In this document: piece by piece, positions 35,191 to 42,573 of the stretch
Numbering within the stretch: the stretch's first letter is position 1
How the letters are laid out: every line of letters starts with the position of its first letter
DNA from: an uncultured Paludibaculum sp.
GTDB lineage: Bacteria > Acidobacteriota > Terriglobia > Bryobacterales > Bryobacteraceae
Length of the DNA: 64,000 nt
Assembly (NCBI RefSeq): GCF_963665245.1
Contig: NZ_OY762269.1
Location: 2,982,501-3,046,500, forward strand
Direction: 5' to 3'
Translations under genes and position numbers: made by a program
The notes under the pieces: generated by a model
The model's database searches: none
The model's input: the letters and a program-made list of their open reading frames with translations, nothing else
Told to the model about the DNA's origin: nothing

Positions 35191-35796
35191 ATGAGGAAGG
35201 CCGTCGACCATCTCACATCGGCAGATCCGAAGCTGGCTACTTGGATAGAACGGGTAGGCCCCTGCCAGATCGCCTTCCATCCGCCGGAGTTTTCCACACT
35301 CGCCCGCTCCGTCGTTTTTCAGCAGTTGAGCGGCAAGGCGGCTGCCACCATCTATAAGAGGTTGGAGGCTGCCCTCGGACCCAAAGGGGTCCGCCCGGAA
35401 GGCATCCTTACCCTGGAACCGGAACAGATGCGGCCATTGGGTTTGTCCGGTCAAAAAGCCAAATACCTGCGATCGCTGGCCGAAAAGACATTGGACGGAA
35501 CCATCAACTTTGCCCAGTTGCCATCCATGCCCGACGAGGAGGTGATCGCCCACCTCACCTCGGCCAAGGGCGTGGGTGTCTGGACTGCCCAGATGTTTCT
35601 GATGTTCGCGCTCCAACGGCCTGACGTTCTGCCTTTGGGCGACTTGGGCATCCGCAACGCGATGCAGCGCCTTTACCGCCTGAGAACCCCGCCCAAGCCC
35701 GAGCGCATGGTGAAGATTGCCCGGCCGTGGCGCCCATACACCACCTATGCCTGCTGGTATCTCTGGCGGGGCCTGGATGGCGGCGCAAATCTGTAG
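35191..35796 (+). CDS. alkA: DNA-3-methyladenine glycosylase II (AlkA/HhH-GPD)
   Basis: 201 residues, the compact form without the E. coli N-terminal beta domain. The helix-hairpin-helix is visible in LTSAKGVGVWTAQMFLMFAL, followed by the catalytic aspartate in DVLPLGDLGIRNA. The FQQLSGKAAATIYKRL segment is the first conserved helix pair. It removes alkylated purines by hydrolysing the glycosidic bond in base-excision repair. It is divergent from the VWA gene and stands alone; the 244 bases after it contain regulatory sequence for the downstream operon. Confidence 0.9.
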   Translation: MRKAVDHLTSADPKLATWIERVGPCQIAFHPPEFSTLARSVVFQQLSGKAAATIYKRLEAALGPKGVRPEGILTLEPEQMRPLGLSGQKAKYLRSLAEKTLDGTINFAQLPSMPDEEVIAHLTSAKGVGVWTAQMFLMFALQRPDVLPLGDLGIRNAMQRLYRLRTPPKPERMVKIARPWRPYTTYACWYLWRGLDGGANL

Positions 35797-35893
35797 ATTC
35801 CTTCTACAGGTGCCGTCGGATTCCACCACGCCCTCCTAAGCCACCTTCTATCAGTGCTTTACGTCCAAGCAGCATTAATTAGGATAAATAGGT

Positions 35894-35908
35894 GTTGAAA
35901 TCTTCAAC
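35894..35908. promoter_or_regulatory. Palindrome, candidate activator site of the GcvH/NrfD operon
   Basis: GTTGAAATCTTCAAC is a perfect palindrome (6-base arms, ATC centre) in an A+T-rich stretch. It lies about 90-105 bases upstream of the start site predicted from the sigma54-like promoter at 35972-35988, the usual place for an NtrC-type activator. An Fnr-like reading (TTGA...TCAA) is possible but the spacing is one base short. Confidence 0.4.
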
Positions 35909-35971
35909 ATGGACCATTTGGAGCATGTTTTATAAAGCCAATAGAAACAGCTAGTTATGGGAAATCCTGAT

Positions 35972-35988
35972 TTGGTCCTTCAACTGCC
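35972..35988 (+). promoter_or_regulatory. Candidate sigma54 (-24/-12) promoter
   Basis: TTGGTCCTTCAACTGCC has GG at 35974-35975 and GC at 35986-35987, separated by exactly 10 bases, with TGG and TGC contexts, as in sigma54 promoters (TGGC-N8-TTGC type). The predicted start site is near 36000 and leaves a 40-base leader before ATG 36041. The operon it would drive encodes its own sigma54 activator. The match outside the GG/GC core is only partial. Confidence 0.4.
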
Positions 35989-36040
35989 CTATAGAAAGCG
36001 TCCGGACACGCCGGGCAGAAGCAAAAGAGGATAAACCATC

Positions 36041-36709
36041 ATGACCGTCCTACTAGTAATCGTCACTTTCTCGGTGTTCATTGCCGTCGACATGATTCTG
36101 AATCGCAAGCGAGTGCCCGCGCTGTCCATGGCTGAAGAGCCCGAGACCCTGGCCGCTCACGTGGACAACGAGATTCTGAGCGGTTTCCATGTGCCTGCCG
36201 CTCTCCGCTATCACCCCGGCCACACCTGGCTGCATCGCGAACGCAAGAACGTCCACCGCGTCGGCGCCGACGAGTTTGCGGCCATCCTGGCCGGTCCGGT
36301 CGACCGCATCGAACTACCGAAGCCCGGTCACTGGGTTCGTCAGGGCCAGAAAGTCATTTCGCTGTACCGCGGCGACGCCAAGATCGAAATGATCTCGCCC
36401 GTGGAAGGGGAAGTGGTGGAAGTAAACGCCGAACTGGCCAACAATCCGCACCTGCTGCGCGAAGACCCCTACGGCCAGGGTTGGCTGATGTCCGTGTTCG
36501 CTCCTGACGAAGAAGGTCCAACCCGCAACCTGCTGCCCGCCAACCTGCTTAGCTCCTGGATGAAGGAAGCCGCCGACGGTTTCTACGGCCTGCAACCGCA
36601 ACTGGCCGGCGCGACTGCCGCCGACGGTGGCCGCCCGTCGAAAGACGCAACAGCCGACCTGCCTGTGGACGTATGGCACAAGGCCGCCAAACAGTACCTC
36701 TTGAGTTAA
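36041..36709 (+). CDS. Membrane-anchored GcvH-like (lipoyl-domain) protein
   Basis: 222 residues. One N-terminal helix (LLVIVTFSVFIAVDMIL) anchors it. The central region (RYHPGHTWLHRERKNVHRVGADEFAAILAGPVDRIELPKPG) and KIEMISPVEGEVVEVNAEL are clearly GcvH-type, the fold that carries lipoate in the glycine cleavage system. In GcvH the lipoyl lysine lies 8 residues before the Pro of SPVxGEV; here that position is Asp112 and the nearest lysine is Lys114, so lipoylation is uncertain. No glycine cleavage gene is nearby. It heads an operon of ferredoxin, NrfD-like protein and regulators, where GcvH-like proteins may serve as carriers or structural subunits; its role is unknown. Confidence 0.8.
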   Translation: MTVLLVIVTFSVFIAVDMILNRKRVPALSMAEEPETLAAHVDNEILSGFHVPAALRYHPGHTWLHRERKNVHRVGADEFAAILAGPVDRIELPKPGHWVRQGQKVISLYRGDAKIEMISPVEGEVVEVNAELANNPHLLREDPYGQGWLMSVFAPDEEGPTRNLLPANLLSSWMKEAADGFYGLQPQLAGATAADGGRPSKDATADLPVDVWHKAAKQYLLS

Positions 36710-36786
36710 GTGCCTTTCATTGTAGAAAAATAGAACAATCGACCTGAAAGTCTGATATAGATAAGATAGAGCGACAAGAGGACCCC

Positions 36787-37530
36787 ATGTCCAAGGCAAT
36801 CCTTTACGACAGCACACTTTGCGTCGGATGCCGGCAGTGCGAAGAAGCCTGCTCGACCCGCTGGAAGCTGCCGTACAACGATAAGATCGCAGCCGAAGAG
36901 AAGATCTCTTCCCACAAGCTGACGACAATCCGCACCTTTGGGGAGAAGTTCTCCCGCAAGCTCTGCATGCACTGTCAGGACCCCGCCTGCGCTTCGGTTT
37001 GCCCCGTCGGTGCGTTGCAGAAAACAGCAGCCGGCCCGGTGGTCTATGACGAAGACCGCTGTATGGGCTGCCGGTACTGCATGGTTGCCTGCCCGTTCCA
37101 GGTGCCCACCTACGAGTGGGAAGCCCGGCTGCCCAAAGTCAGGAAATGCGACATGTGCAGCGATCGTGTACCCGGCGGCGGTGTCACACGGTGCAGTGAG
37201 GCATGCGCATATGGCGCCACCATCACAGGCAACCGGGATGAGTTGATCGCCGAAGCTCGCAAGCGCATCTCCGATAAACCCAAGGACTACTATCCGAAGA
37301 TCTACGGGGTGGAGGAAGTGGGTGGAACGTCCGTTCTCATCCTCGCCTCCGTACCGTTCGACCAGATCGGCTACAACACGAAGGTCATTAAGTCGGCACT
37401 ACCCGCCCTCACGTGGAACGCACTGCAACATGTGCCCGACGTGGTGGTGATGGGCTCTGTGCTGATGGGGGGCATCCACTGGATCTCCCACCGGAAGGAA
37501 GAAGTGGCGCGCGAGGAGGGACGGTCATGA
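36787..37530 (+). CDS. Four-cluster ferredoxin subunit, HybA/NrfC-like
   Basis: 247 residues. Four [4Fe-4S] motifs are visible: TLCVGCRQCEEACS, KLCMHCQDPACASVCPVGAL, RCMGCRYCMVACPFQVP and KCDMCSDR...CSEACAYGA, the pattern of HybA, DmsB and NrfC. A hydrophobic C-terminal segment (DVVVMGSVLMGGIHWI) may anchor it in the membrane. There is no Tat signal, so its side of the membrane is uncertain. It should carry electrons between an unidentified catalytic partner and the NrfD-type protein whose ATG overlaps its stop by four bases. The catalytic subunit expected in such complexes is missing from this operon. Confidence 0.9.
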   Translation: MSKAILYDSTLCVGCRQCEEACSTRWKLPYNDKIAAEEKISSHKLTTIRTFGEKFSRKLCMHCQDPACASVCPVGALQKTAAGPVVYDEDRCMGCRYCMVACPFQVPTYEWEARLPKVRKCDMCSDRVPGGGVTRCSEACAYGATITGNRDELIAEARKRISDKPKDYYPKIYGVEEVGGTSVLILASVPFDQIGYNTKVIKSALPALTWNALQHVPDVVVMGSVLMGGIHWISHRKEEVAREEGRS

Positions 37531-38705
37531 GTAACGCCTTGCGTACCTATTTCTGGCGCGCCTCGTTTGCCGTCATCATGCTGGTGGCGGCCTATGCCAC
37601 CTTCGTGCGGTTCTATTACGGTCTGGGCGCCTCCACAAACCTGAGCGACCAGTTCCCGTGGGGCATCTGGGTTGGGTTCGACGTTCTTTGCGGTGTCGGC
37701 CTGGCTGCCGGCGGCTTCACGCTGGCCGCCATCGTCCATATCTTCAATCTGAAGAGCTACAAAGCTGTGGTCCGGCCCGCGATCCTCACCGCGTTTCTCG
37801 GCTACCTGCTGGTGACCGTCGCGCTGATGTTCGACCTCGGCCGGCCTTACCGTGTGTGGCACCCGCTCATCATGTGGAACCCGCGGTCGGTGATGTTCGA
37901 GGTGGGTTGGTGCGTGACCCTGTACACGTCCGTCCTGTTCCTGGAATTCCTCCCGATGGTGCTGGAAAAGCTGGGTTTAGTGAAAGCTCACCGGGTGCTC
38001 AAGGGTGTCATGCTGCCCATCATCATCCTGGGTGTGATCCTCTCAACTCTGCACCAGAGTTCGCTGGGCAGCGTTTTCCTCATCATGCCCACCAAGCTGC
38101 ATCCGCTGTGGTACTCGCCGCTGTTGCCGGTGCTGTTCTATGTGTCGGCCATCGCCACAGGCCTGGCCATGACGATCTTCGAATCCTGGCACAGTGCCAA
38201 GGCCTTTGGCCGCCAGTTGGAGTTCCCGCTGGTGCAGAAGATGACACGCGTTCTGGCCGTGGTGATCGCGGTCTATCTGACCATGCGCTTCCTGGACCTG
38301 TACCATCGCGGCGCCATGTCGACCCTGAACAATCCCGGCTGGGAGCGCTGGCTCTTCGGTCTGGAGATTGTGCTCATGGCCGTTCCCATGCTGATGTTCT
38401 TCCGGGAACGAACCCGTCAGAATCCGCAGGCGATCTATGTCGGCACGGTTCTCTTCCTGCTGGGCTTCGTCACTCACCGGTTGAACGTCAGCGTCACCGG
38501 CCTGGAAGCCTCCTCCGGTGTGCACTATATCCCCAAGTGGACGGAAGTGTCCATCACTCTCGCCATGGTGGCCGCCGGGTTCTTTGTCTTCCGCATGGCG
38601 GCTCACTACCTGCCGGTATTCGAGCCCGAAGAGCACGCACCAGTGCAGGCCGTACCCGTGCTGGAAGATCGCGACTACGCGCATTCACTGGCCCGGGGAG
38701 ACTGA
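37527..38705 (+). CDS. NrfD/HybB-type polytopic quinone-interacting subunit
   Basis: 392 residues from ATG 37527, with about ten transmembrane helices. The start (YFWRASFAVIMLVAAYATFVRFYYGLGASTNLSDQFPWGIWVGFDV) is very close to HybB of hydrogenase-2. The loop LGRPYRVWHPLIMWNPRSVMFEVGWCV and the later MPTKLHPLWYSPLLPVLFYVSA are conserved in that family. NrfD-like proteins exchange electrons with menaquinone or ubiquinone and some translocate protons. It overlaps the ferredoxin gene and is followed 6 bases later by the sensor kinase. The nearby soluble hydrogenase is not an obvious partner, because its electron acceptor is a diaphorase. Confidence 0.9.
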   Translation: MSNALRTYFWRASFAVIMLVAAYATFVRFYYGLGASTNLSDQFPWGIWVGFDVLCGVGLAAGGFTLAAIVHIFNLKSYKAVVRPAILTAFLGYLLVTVALMFDLGRPYRVWHPLIMWNPRSVMFEVGWCVTLYTSVLFLEFLPMVLEKLGLVKAHRVLKGVMLPIIILGVILSTLHQSSLGSVFLIMPTKLHPLWYSPLLPVLFYVSAIATGLAMTIFESWHSAKAFGRQLEFPLVQKMTRVLAVVIAVYLTMRFLDLYHRGAMSTLNNPGWERWLFGLEIVLMAVPMLMFFRERTRQNPQAIYVGTVLFLLGFVTHRLNVSVTGLEASSGVHYIPKWTEVSITLAMVAAGFFVFRMAAHYLPVFEPEEHAPVQAVPVLEDRDYAHSLARGD

Positions 38706-38711
38706 GACCGA

Positions 38712-40376
38712 TTGACTCAGCACGCCATCCAGTTACCCCGCTTTGGCCTCGCGGCCAAGCTGGCGGGGTGTCTGCTGGCTGCCGTGATCGTCTGCTTTAC
38801 CCTCTTTGCTTACGTACTCCAGCGCCTTGAGCAGAAACATCTCGAGGCGCTGGTCTCGCTTTCCGCCGAACGCATCTCCGACGTTGTCCACTCCTCCGCC
38901 TGGCAGGCGATGCTCCACAACGACCGCGAAATGCTCTACTCCATGATTCGCGACATCGGTCGCGAACCGGGCATCCGCAGGCTCCGCATCATCAACGAGG
39001 AAGGGCAGGTGCGCCACTCCACCGATCCCAAGGAGATCGGCTCGATGGTGGACAAGGGAGCCGAGAGTTGTTACGCCTGCCACGCTCAATCCCAACCGCT
39101 CACGAAACTCGCGCGCCACGACCGTGCCCGCATCTTCACCGATTCGCTGGGCCGCCGTACACTCGCCGTCATCCGGCCGATTGAGAACAGTCCGGATTGC
39201 TCCAACGCCGCCTGCCACGCCCATCCCGCCGAACGGCGCATCCTGGGTGTCATCGACGCTCACCTCGCGCTCGACGCGGTCGATGCCCAGTTGGCCGAGC
39301 ATCGTTCCCAGGCCTATGGCTTCACCATCGCCACGGCGATCCTCGCCTGCCTGCTGTCCATTGGGTTTGTCTGGTACTTCGTGCACCAGCCCATGCGCGG
39401 GCTGATGCTGGGCACCAGCAAACTGGCCCAGGGCCACTTCGGCTACCGCATCCCGGTTCACTCCACCGACGAAATGGGCGTTTTGGCCACCTCCTTCAAC
39501 GACATGGCCACTGAACTTGAGGAGGCACACTCCGAGCTGACGCGCTGGGCGCACACGCTGGAGACCCGCGTGCAGCAGAAGACGGCCGAACTCGAGACGG
39601 CGCACAAAGGGCTGATCCACACCGAGAAGATGGCGTCGCTCGGCCGGCTCGCCGCCACGGTGGCCCACGAGGTGAACAATCCCCTCTTCGGCATGCTCAC
39701 CTACGCCCGCCTGACCATCAAGGACCTGAAGAAGCCCGACCTGGACCAGGCGACGCGCGAGCGCATGACGGAGAGCCTCCACGTCATCGAACGCGAAAGC
39801 CGCCGTTGCGGCGATCTCATGAAGAACCTGCTCGCCTTCGCGCGACAGAGCCCGCCGCAGCGTGCTCCAGTGCAGGTCAACATGGTGGTGGAGCGCGCGC
39901 TCACCCTCATCACGCATCAGCTCGATCTGGCGCAGACGGTGCTCATCAAGGATCTCAGCCCCACGTTGCCCGAAGTGCAGTGCGACGCCGGCCAGATCCA
40001 GCAGGTGCTCATCGTGCTGGTGGTCAACGCGTCAGAGGCCTTGGGGAAGGGCGGGGAAATCCGTGTCACCACCCAGCCGGCGGAATCGGGTCAAGGGATC
40101 GTGATCCGCGTCAAGGACAACGGGCCGGGGATCCCCAGCACCATCCAGCAGCAGATCTTCGAGCCGTTCTTCAGTACAAAGGACAATCAGCACCGCACCG
40201 GCCTTGGATTGGCCGTGGCCAAGGGCATTGTCGACCGTCACGGCGGAACGCTCGCCGTGCAATCCGCGCCGGGGGAGGGTGCCGAGTTCATCGTGCATCT
40301 GCCACTGTGCGCGCCGGCGGAGTCTACTGGCACGCCAGCGGCCGCCGACTTAACATCGCAAGGAACGAACGTATGA
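38712..40376 (+). CDS. Membrane histidine kinase with a predicted c-type haem sensor domain
   Basis: 554 residues, starting at TTG. TM1 (about 15-37), a periplasmic domain of about 165 residues, TM2 (about 208-226), HAMP (HQPMRGLMLGTSKLAQGHFGYRI), a coiled coil and an NtrB-type kinase core (KMASLGRLAATVAHEVNNPLFGMLTYARL with the phospho-His, then VVNASEALGKGG, VKDNGPGIP, GLGLAVAKGIVDRHGG). The periplasmic domain has C120-YA-C123-H124 and, about 40 residues later, C163-SNAA-C168-H169. The first is a standard haem c motif and the second a CX4CH variant. Haem would let it sense redox state or a gas. It overlaps the regulator gene by four bases. Confidence 0.88.
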   Translation: MTQHAIQLPRFGLAAKLAGCLLAAVIVCFTLFAYVLQRLEQKHLEALVSLSAERISDVVHSSAWQAMLHNDREMLYSMIRDIGREPGIRRLRIINEEGQVRHSTDPKEIGSMVDKGAESCYACHAQSQPLTKLARHDRARIFTDSLGRRTLAVIRPIENSPDCSNAACHAHPAERRILGVIDAHLALDAVDAQLAEHRSQAYGFTIATAILACLLSIGFVWYFVHQPMRGLMLGTSKLAQGHFGYRIPVHSTDEMGVLATSFNDMATELEEAHSELTRWAHTLETRVQQKTAELETAHKGLIHTEKMASLGRLAATVAHEVNNPLFGMLTYARLTIKDLKKPDLDQATRERMTESLHVIERESRRCGDLMKNLLAFARQSPPQRAPVQVNMVVERALTLITHQLDLAQTVLIKDLSPTLPEVQCDAGQIQQVLIVLVVNASEALGKGGEIRVTTQPAESGQGIVIRVKDNGPGIPSTIQQQIFEPFFSTKDNQHRTGLGLAVAKGIVDRHGGTLAVQSAPGEGAEFIVHLPLCAPAESTGTPAAADLTSQGTNV

Positions 40377-41725
40377 ATAGCGGGAAACTCCTCATTGTCG
40401 ACGACGACATCGTCGTGCGCGACTCCCTGGGGAAGTGGTTTGAGAGTGAAGGATTCGACGTCACCATTTCTCCCGGTGCAGCGCCCGCGTTGGAAATCCT
40501 CAGCCACGACCGCTTCGATCTCGCCCTCGTCGACATCAAGATGCCTGGCGTCGACGGCATCGAACTCCAGGCCCGGCTCAAGGAAGTGGATCCCGACATG
40601 CCCGTCATCATCATGACGGGCTACGCTTCAGTGGAGACGGCCGTCCGCGCCCTCAAGAACGGCGCCTACGACTACATCACCAAGCCCTTCGACCCCGACG
40701 AGCTGGTCCATCTGGTCTCCAACGCCATCTCCCACCGCACGGCTACCCGCGAGGTGGTGCGCCTGCGGGAGAATCTGAAGCAGATCTTTCCCGATACTCA
40801 ATTGATTGGCCAGAGCGCGGCCATGAAGCACGTCATTGAGCTGGTGGAGACAGTGGCGCCCACCGATGCCACGGTTCTCATCACCGGCGAGAGCGGCACG
40901 GGCAAAGAGGTGGTGGCCCGCGCCATCCACGCCGCCAGCCCCCGGCGCTTCAATCCAATGGTGACCATCCACTGCGGTGCCCTCACGGAATCGCTGCTGG
41001 AAAGCGAACTCTTCGGCCACGAGCGTGGCGCCTTCACCGGAGCCCAGGCCCGCAAGAAAGGCAAGTTCGAAGTGGCCGACGGCGGCACCGTCTTCCTCGA
41101 CGAAATCGCCGACATCAGCCTCCACGTGCAGACCGACCTCTTGCGCGTCCTGCAGCAGAAAGAGATTGTCCGAGTCGGAGATACGCAGCAGATCAAGGTG
41201 GATTTTCGAGCGATTGCCGCCACCAACAAGAGCCTCGAGCAACTTGTCGAGGAGCGTCTCTTCCGGCCCGATCTCTACTACCGCCTGAACGTCTTCGCCA
41301 TCGACATTCCGCCCATTCGTTCCCGCCGCGAGGACATTCCCCTGCTGGTGGACCACTTCCTGCAGAAGTTCGCCGGACAGATGAACCGGCCCGTGCAGCG
41401 CATGGCCCCGCGGGCGCTCGAGGTCCTGATGGACTACAACTGGCCTGGCAATGTGCGAGAAATGGAAAATGCGATCGAGCGCGCCATGCTGATGAATCGG
41501 GAGACGGAACTGCGGCCCGAGGATTTCCCCTTTCAGTCGCATCCCTCGCTGCAGAACGGGGCCGCGGGCCAACGGCTGGAAGATATTGAGCGCACGCACA
41601 TTGAGAAGATGCTGCAGGAGACGAGCTGGAACCTCTCCAAGACGGCGCGCATCCTCGATATTGATCGCACCACGCTCTACAACAAAATCAAGCGTTATGG
41701 TTTGAGAGACTCCGCGCCCAAGTGA
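40373..41725 (+). CDS. NtrC-family sigma54-dependent response regulator
   Basis: 450 residues from ATG 40373, overlapping the kinase stop (ATGA). Receiver domain with IVDDDIVV and the phospho-Asp in LALVDIKMPG; AAA+ domain with Walker A GESGTGKEV, the sigma54-contacting loop ERGAFTGAQ, Walker B GGTVFLDEIA and a sensor FRAIAATNKSLE; and a C-terminal Fis-type helix-turn-helix (LSKTARILDIDRTTLYNKIKRYGL). It needs phosphorylation by the haem-containing kinase to activate sigma54 promoters. A GG-N10-GC promoter and palindrome before 36041 make this operon itself the most likely target. Confidence 0.93.
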   Translation: MNSGKLLIVDDDIVVRDSLGKWFESEGFDVTISPGAAPALEILSHDRFDLALVDIKMPGVDGIELQARLKEVDPDMPVIIMTGYASVETAVRALKNGAYDYITKPFDPDELVHLVSNAISHRTATREVVRLRENLKQIFPDTQLIGQSAAMKHVIELVETVAPTDATVLITGESGTGKEVVARAIHAASPRRFNPMVTIHCGALTESLLESELFGHERGAFTGAQARKKGKFEVADGGTVFLDEIADISLHVQTDLLRVLQQKEIVRVGDTQQIKVDFRAIAATNKSLEQLVEERLFRPDLYYRLNVFAIDIPPIRSRREDIPLLVDHFLQKFAGQMNRPVQRMAPRALEVLMDYNWPGNVREMENAIERAMLMNRETELRPEDFPFQSHPSLQNGAAGQRLEDIERTHIEKMLQETSWNLSKTARILDIDRTTLYNKIKRYGLRDSAPK

Positions 41726-42270
41726 TCTCCGCCATCCACCTCGTCCCGCTATCCCTGGCGAGCGGCGAGGGATTGCCGCCACTCTCCGCGCTCGACGGCC
41801 TTTCCGCTTCCGCGGCCCGTTCGCTGTCGGTCTCGTGCCATGTCGAGACGCAGCCTGTCACCATCGACTACACCTTCGACGCCTATCGAATGCAGGCCTG
41901 GTCCACCCCCGTGCTGGCGCGGCTGAAGGAACGCAACCCACCCTCCGGCGTCGTCGTACTCGGCGTCACGGCGCTCGATCTGTACGTCCCGGTTCTTACG
42001 TTTGTGTTTGGGGAAGCGCAGTTGGCCGGTCCGGCCGCGGTGATCTCCACCCATCGTCTGCGCGACGAATATTACGGCCTGCCGCCCAATGAAGAGGCGT
42101 TATCCCAGCGCCTCTTCAAGGAACTACTCCACGAGGTCGGTCATACACAAGGCCTGAAGCACTGCACCGATTGGCGCTGCGTCATGTCCTCGGCTCACGC
42201 TGTGGAGCGCATCGATCTGCGTCAGGCCGCGTATTGCCGCGCTTGCGCGGCGCTGTTCCTCAGACGGTAA
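41722..42270 (+). CDS. Archaemetzincin-type zinc metallopeptidase
   Basis: 182 residues, starting at a GTG that overlaps the regulator's stop by four bases. The extended zinc motif HEVGHTQGLKHC is complete: His137, Glu138, His141 and His147 with the conserved following Cys148, and then C-x2-C type cysteines (CRACAALF) and a met-turn-like CVMSSA. Archaemetzincins (AmzA) bind a catalytic and a structural zinc; their substrates are poorly known. The overlap places it in the redox operon, where it could process one of its membrane proteins, but that is inference. It is the last gene, converging with a minus-strand frame 9 bases away. Confidence 0.88.
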   Translation: MISAIHLVPLSLASGEGLPPLSALDGLSASAARSLSVSCHVETQPVTIDYTFDAYRMQAWSTPVLARLKERNPPSGVVVLGVTALDLYVPVLTFVFGEAQLAGPAAVISTHRLRDEYYGLPPNEEALSQRLFKELLHEVGHTQGLKHCTDWRCVMSSAHAVERIDLRQAAYCRACAALFLRR

Positions 42271-42279
42271 CGGACCGGC

Positions 42280-42540
42280 TTACTTGTTCCGCGCGTCCGC
42301 CAGAAGGTCCACCAGCAGGTGCGAAATCGGGCCACTATCCGGCATGGTGGGGGCAAGGATGAAGTCATCGGGTTCGCCCGGTGCCGGCGGAGTCATAAAA
42401 AACCGTGGTTCGTACGCCATCGCGGGACAGTCCAGCAGCACCCTTTGGCGGCGAACAGCCCCTCCCAATAACAGGGACAAGACTGCGCGGTCCACGGATG
42501 TCTGATGGCTGACTGCCTGGCGTAAGTCGTCTTCGTTCAC
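42280..42540 (-). CDS. Hypothetical protein in frame behind the selenoprotein gene
   Basis: 86 residues from GTG 42540. It lies in the same reading frame as the deiodinase-like gene, after that gene's final UGA (42576-42574). The 11 codons between the UGA and the GTG are also open and read NPCPSCG, a zinc-ribbon-like pattern, so the true protein may begin upstream or arise by read-through. It contains LLSLLLGGAVRRQRVLLDCPAMA and a Pro-rich middle, with no recognised family. No clear ribosome-binding site precedes the GTG. It converges with the archaemetzincin gene. Confidence 0.45.
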   Translation of the reverse strand: MNEDDLRQAVSHQTSVDRAVLSLLLGGAVRRQRVLLDCPAMAYEPRFFMTPPAPGEPDDFILAPTMPDSGPISHLLVDLLADARNK

Positions 42541-42573
42541 ATCCCGTGAGATGCCGCACGACGGACAAGGGTT

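Noticed and set aside
39806..40372. Extending the sigma54 regulator upstream to 39806
   Set aside because: The extension runs in a second frame through the kinase domain; the receiver domain begins at ATG 40373 with the usual four-base overlap.
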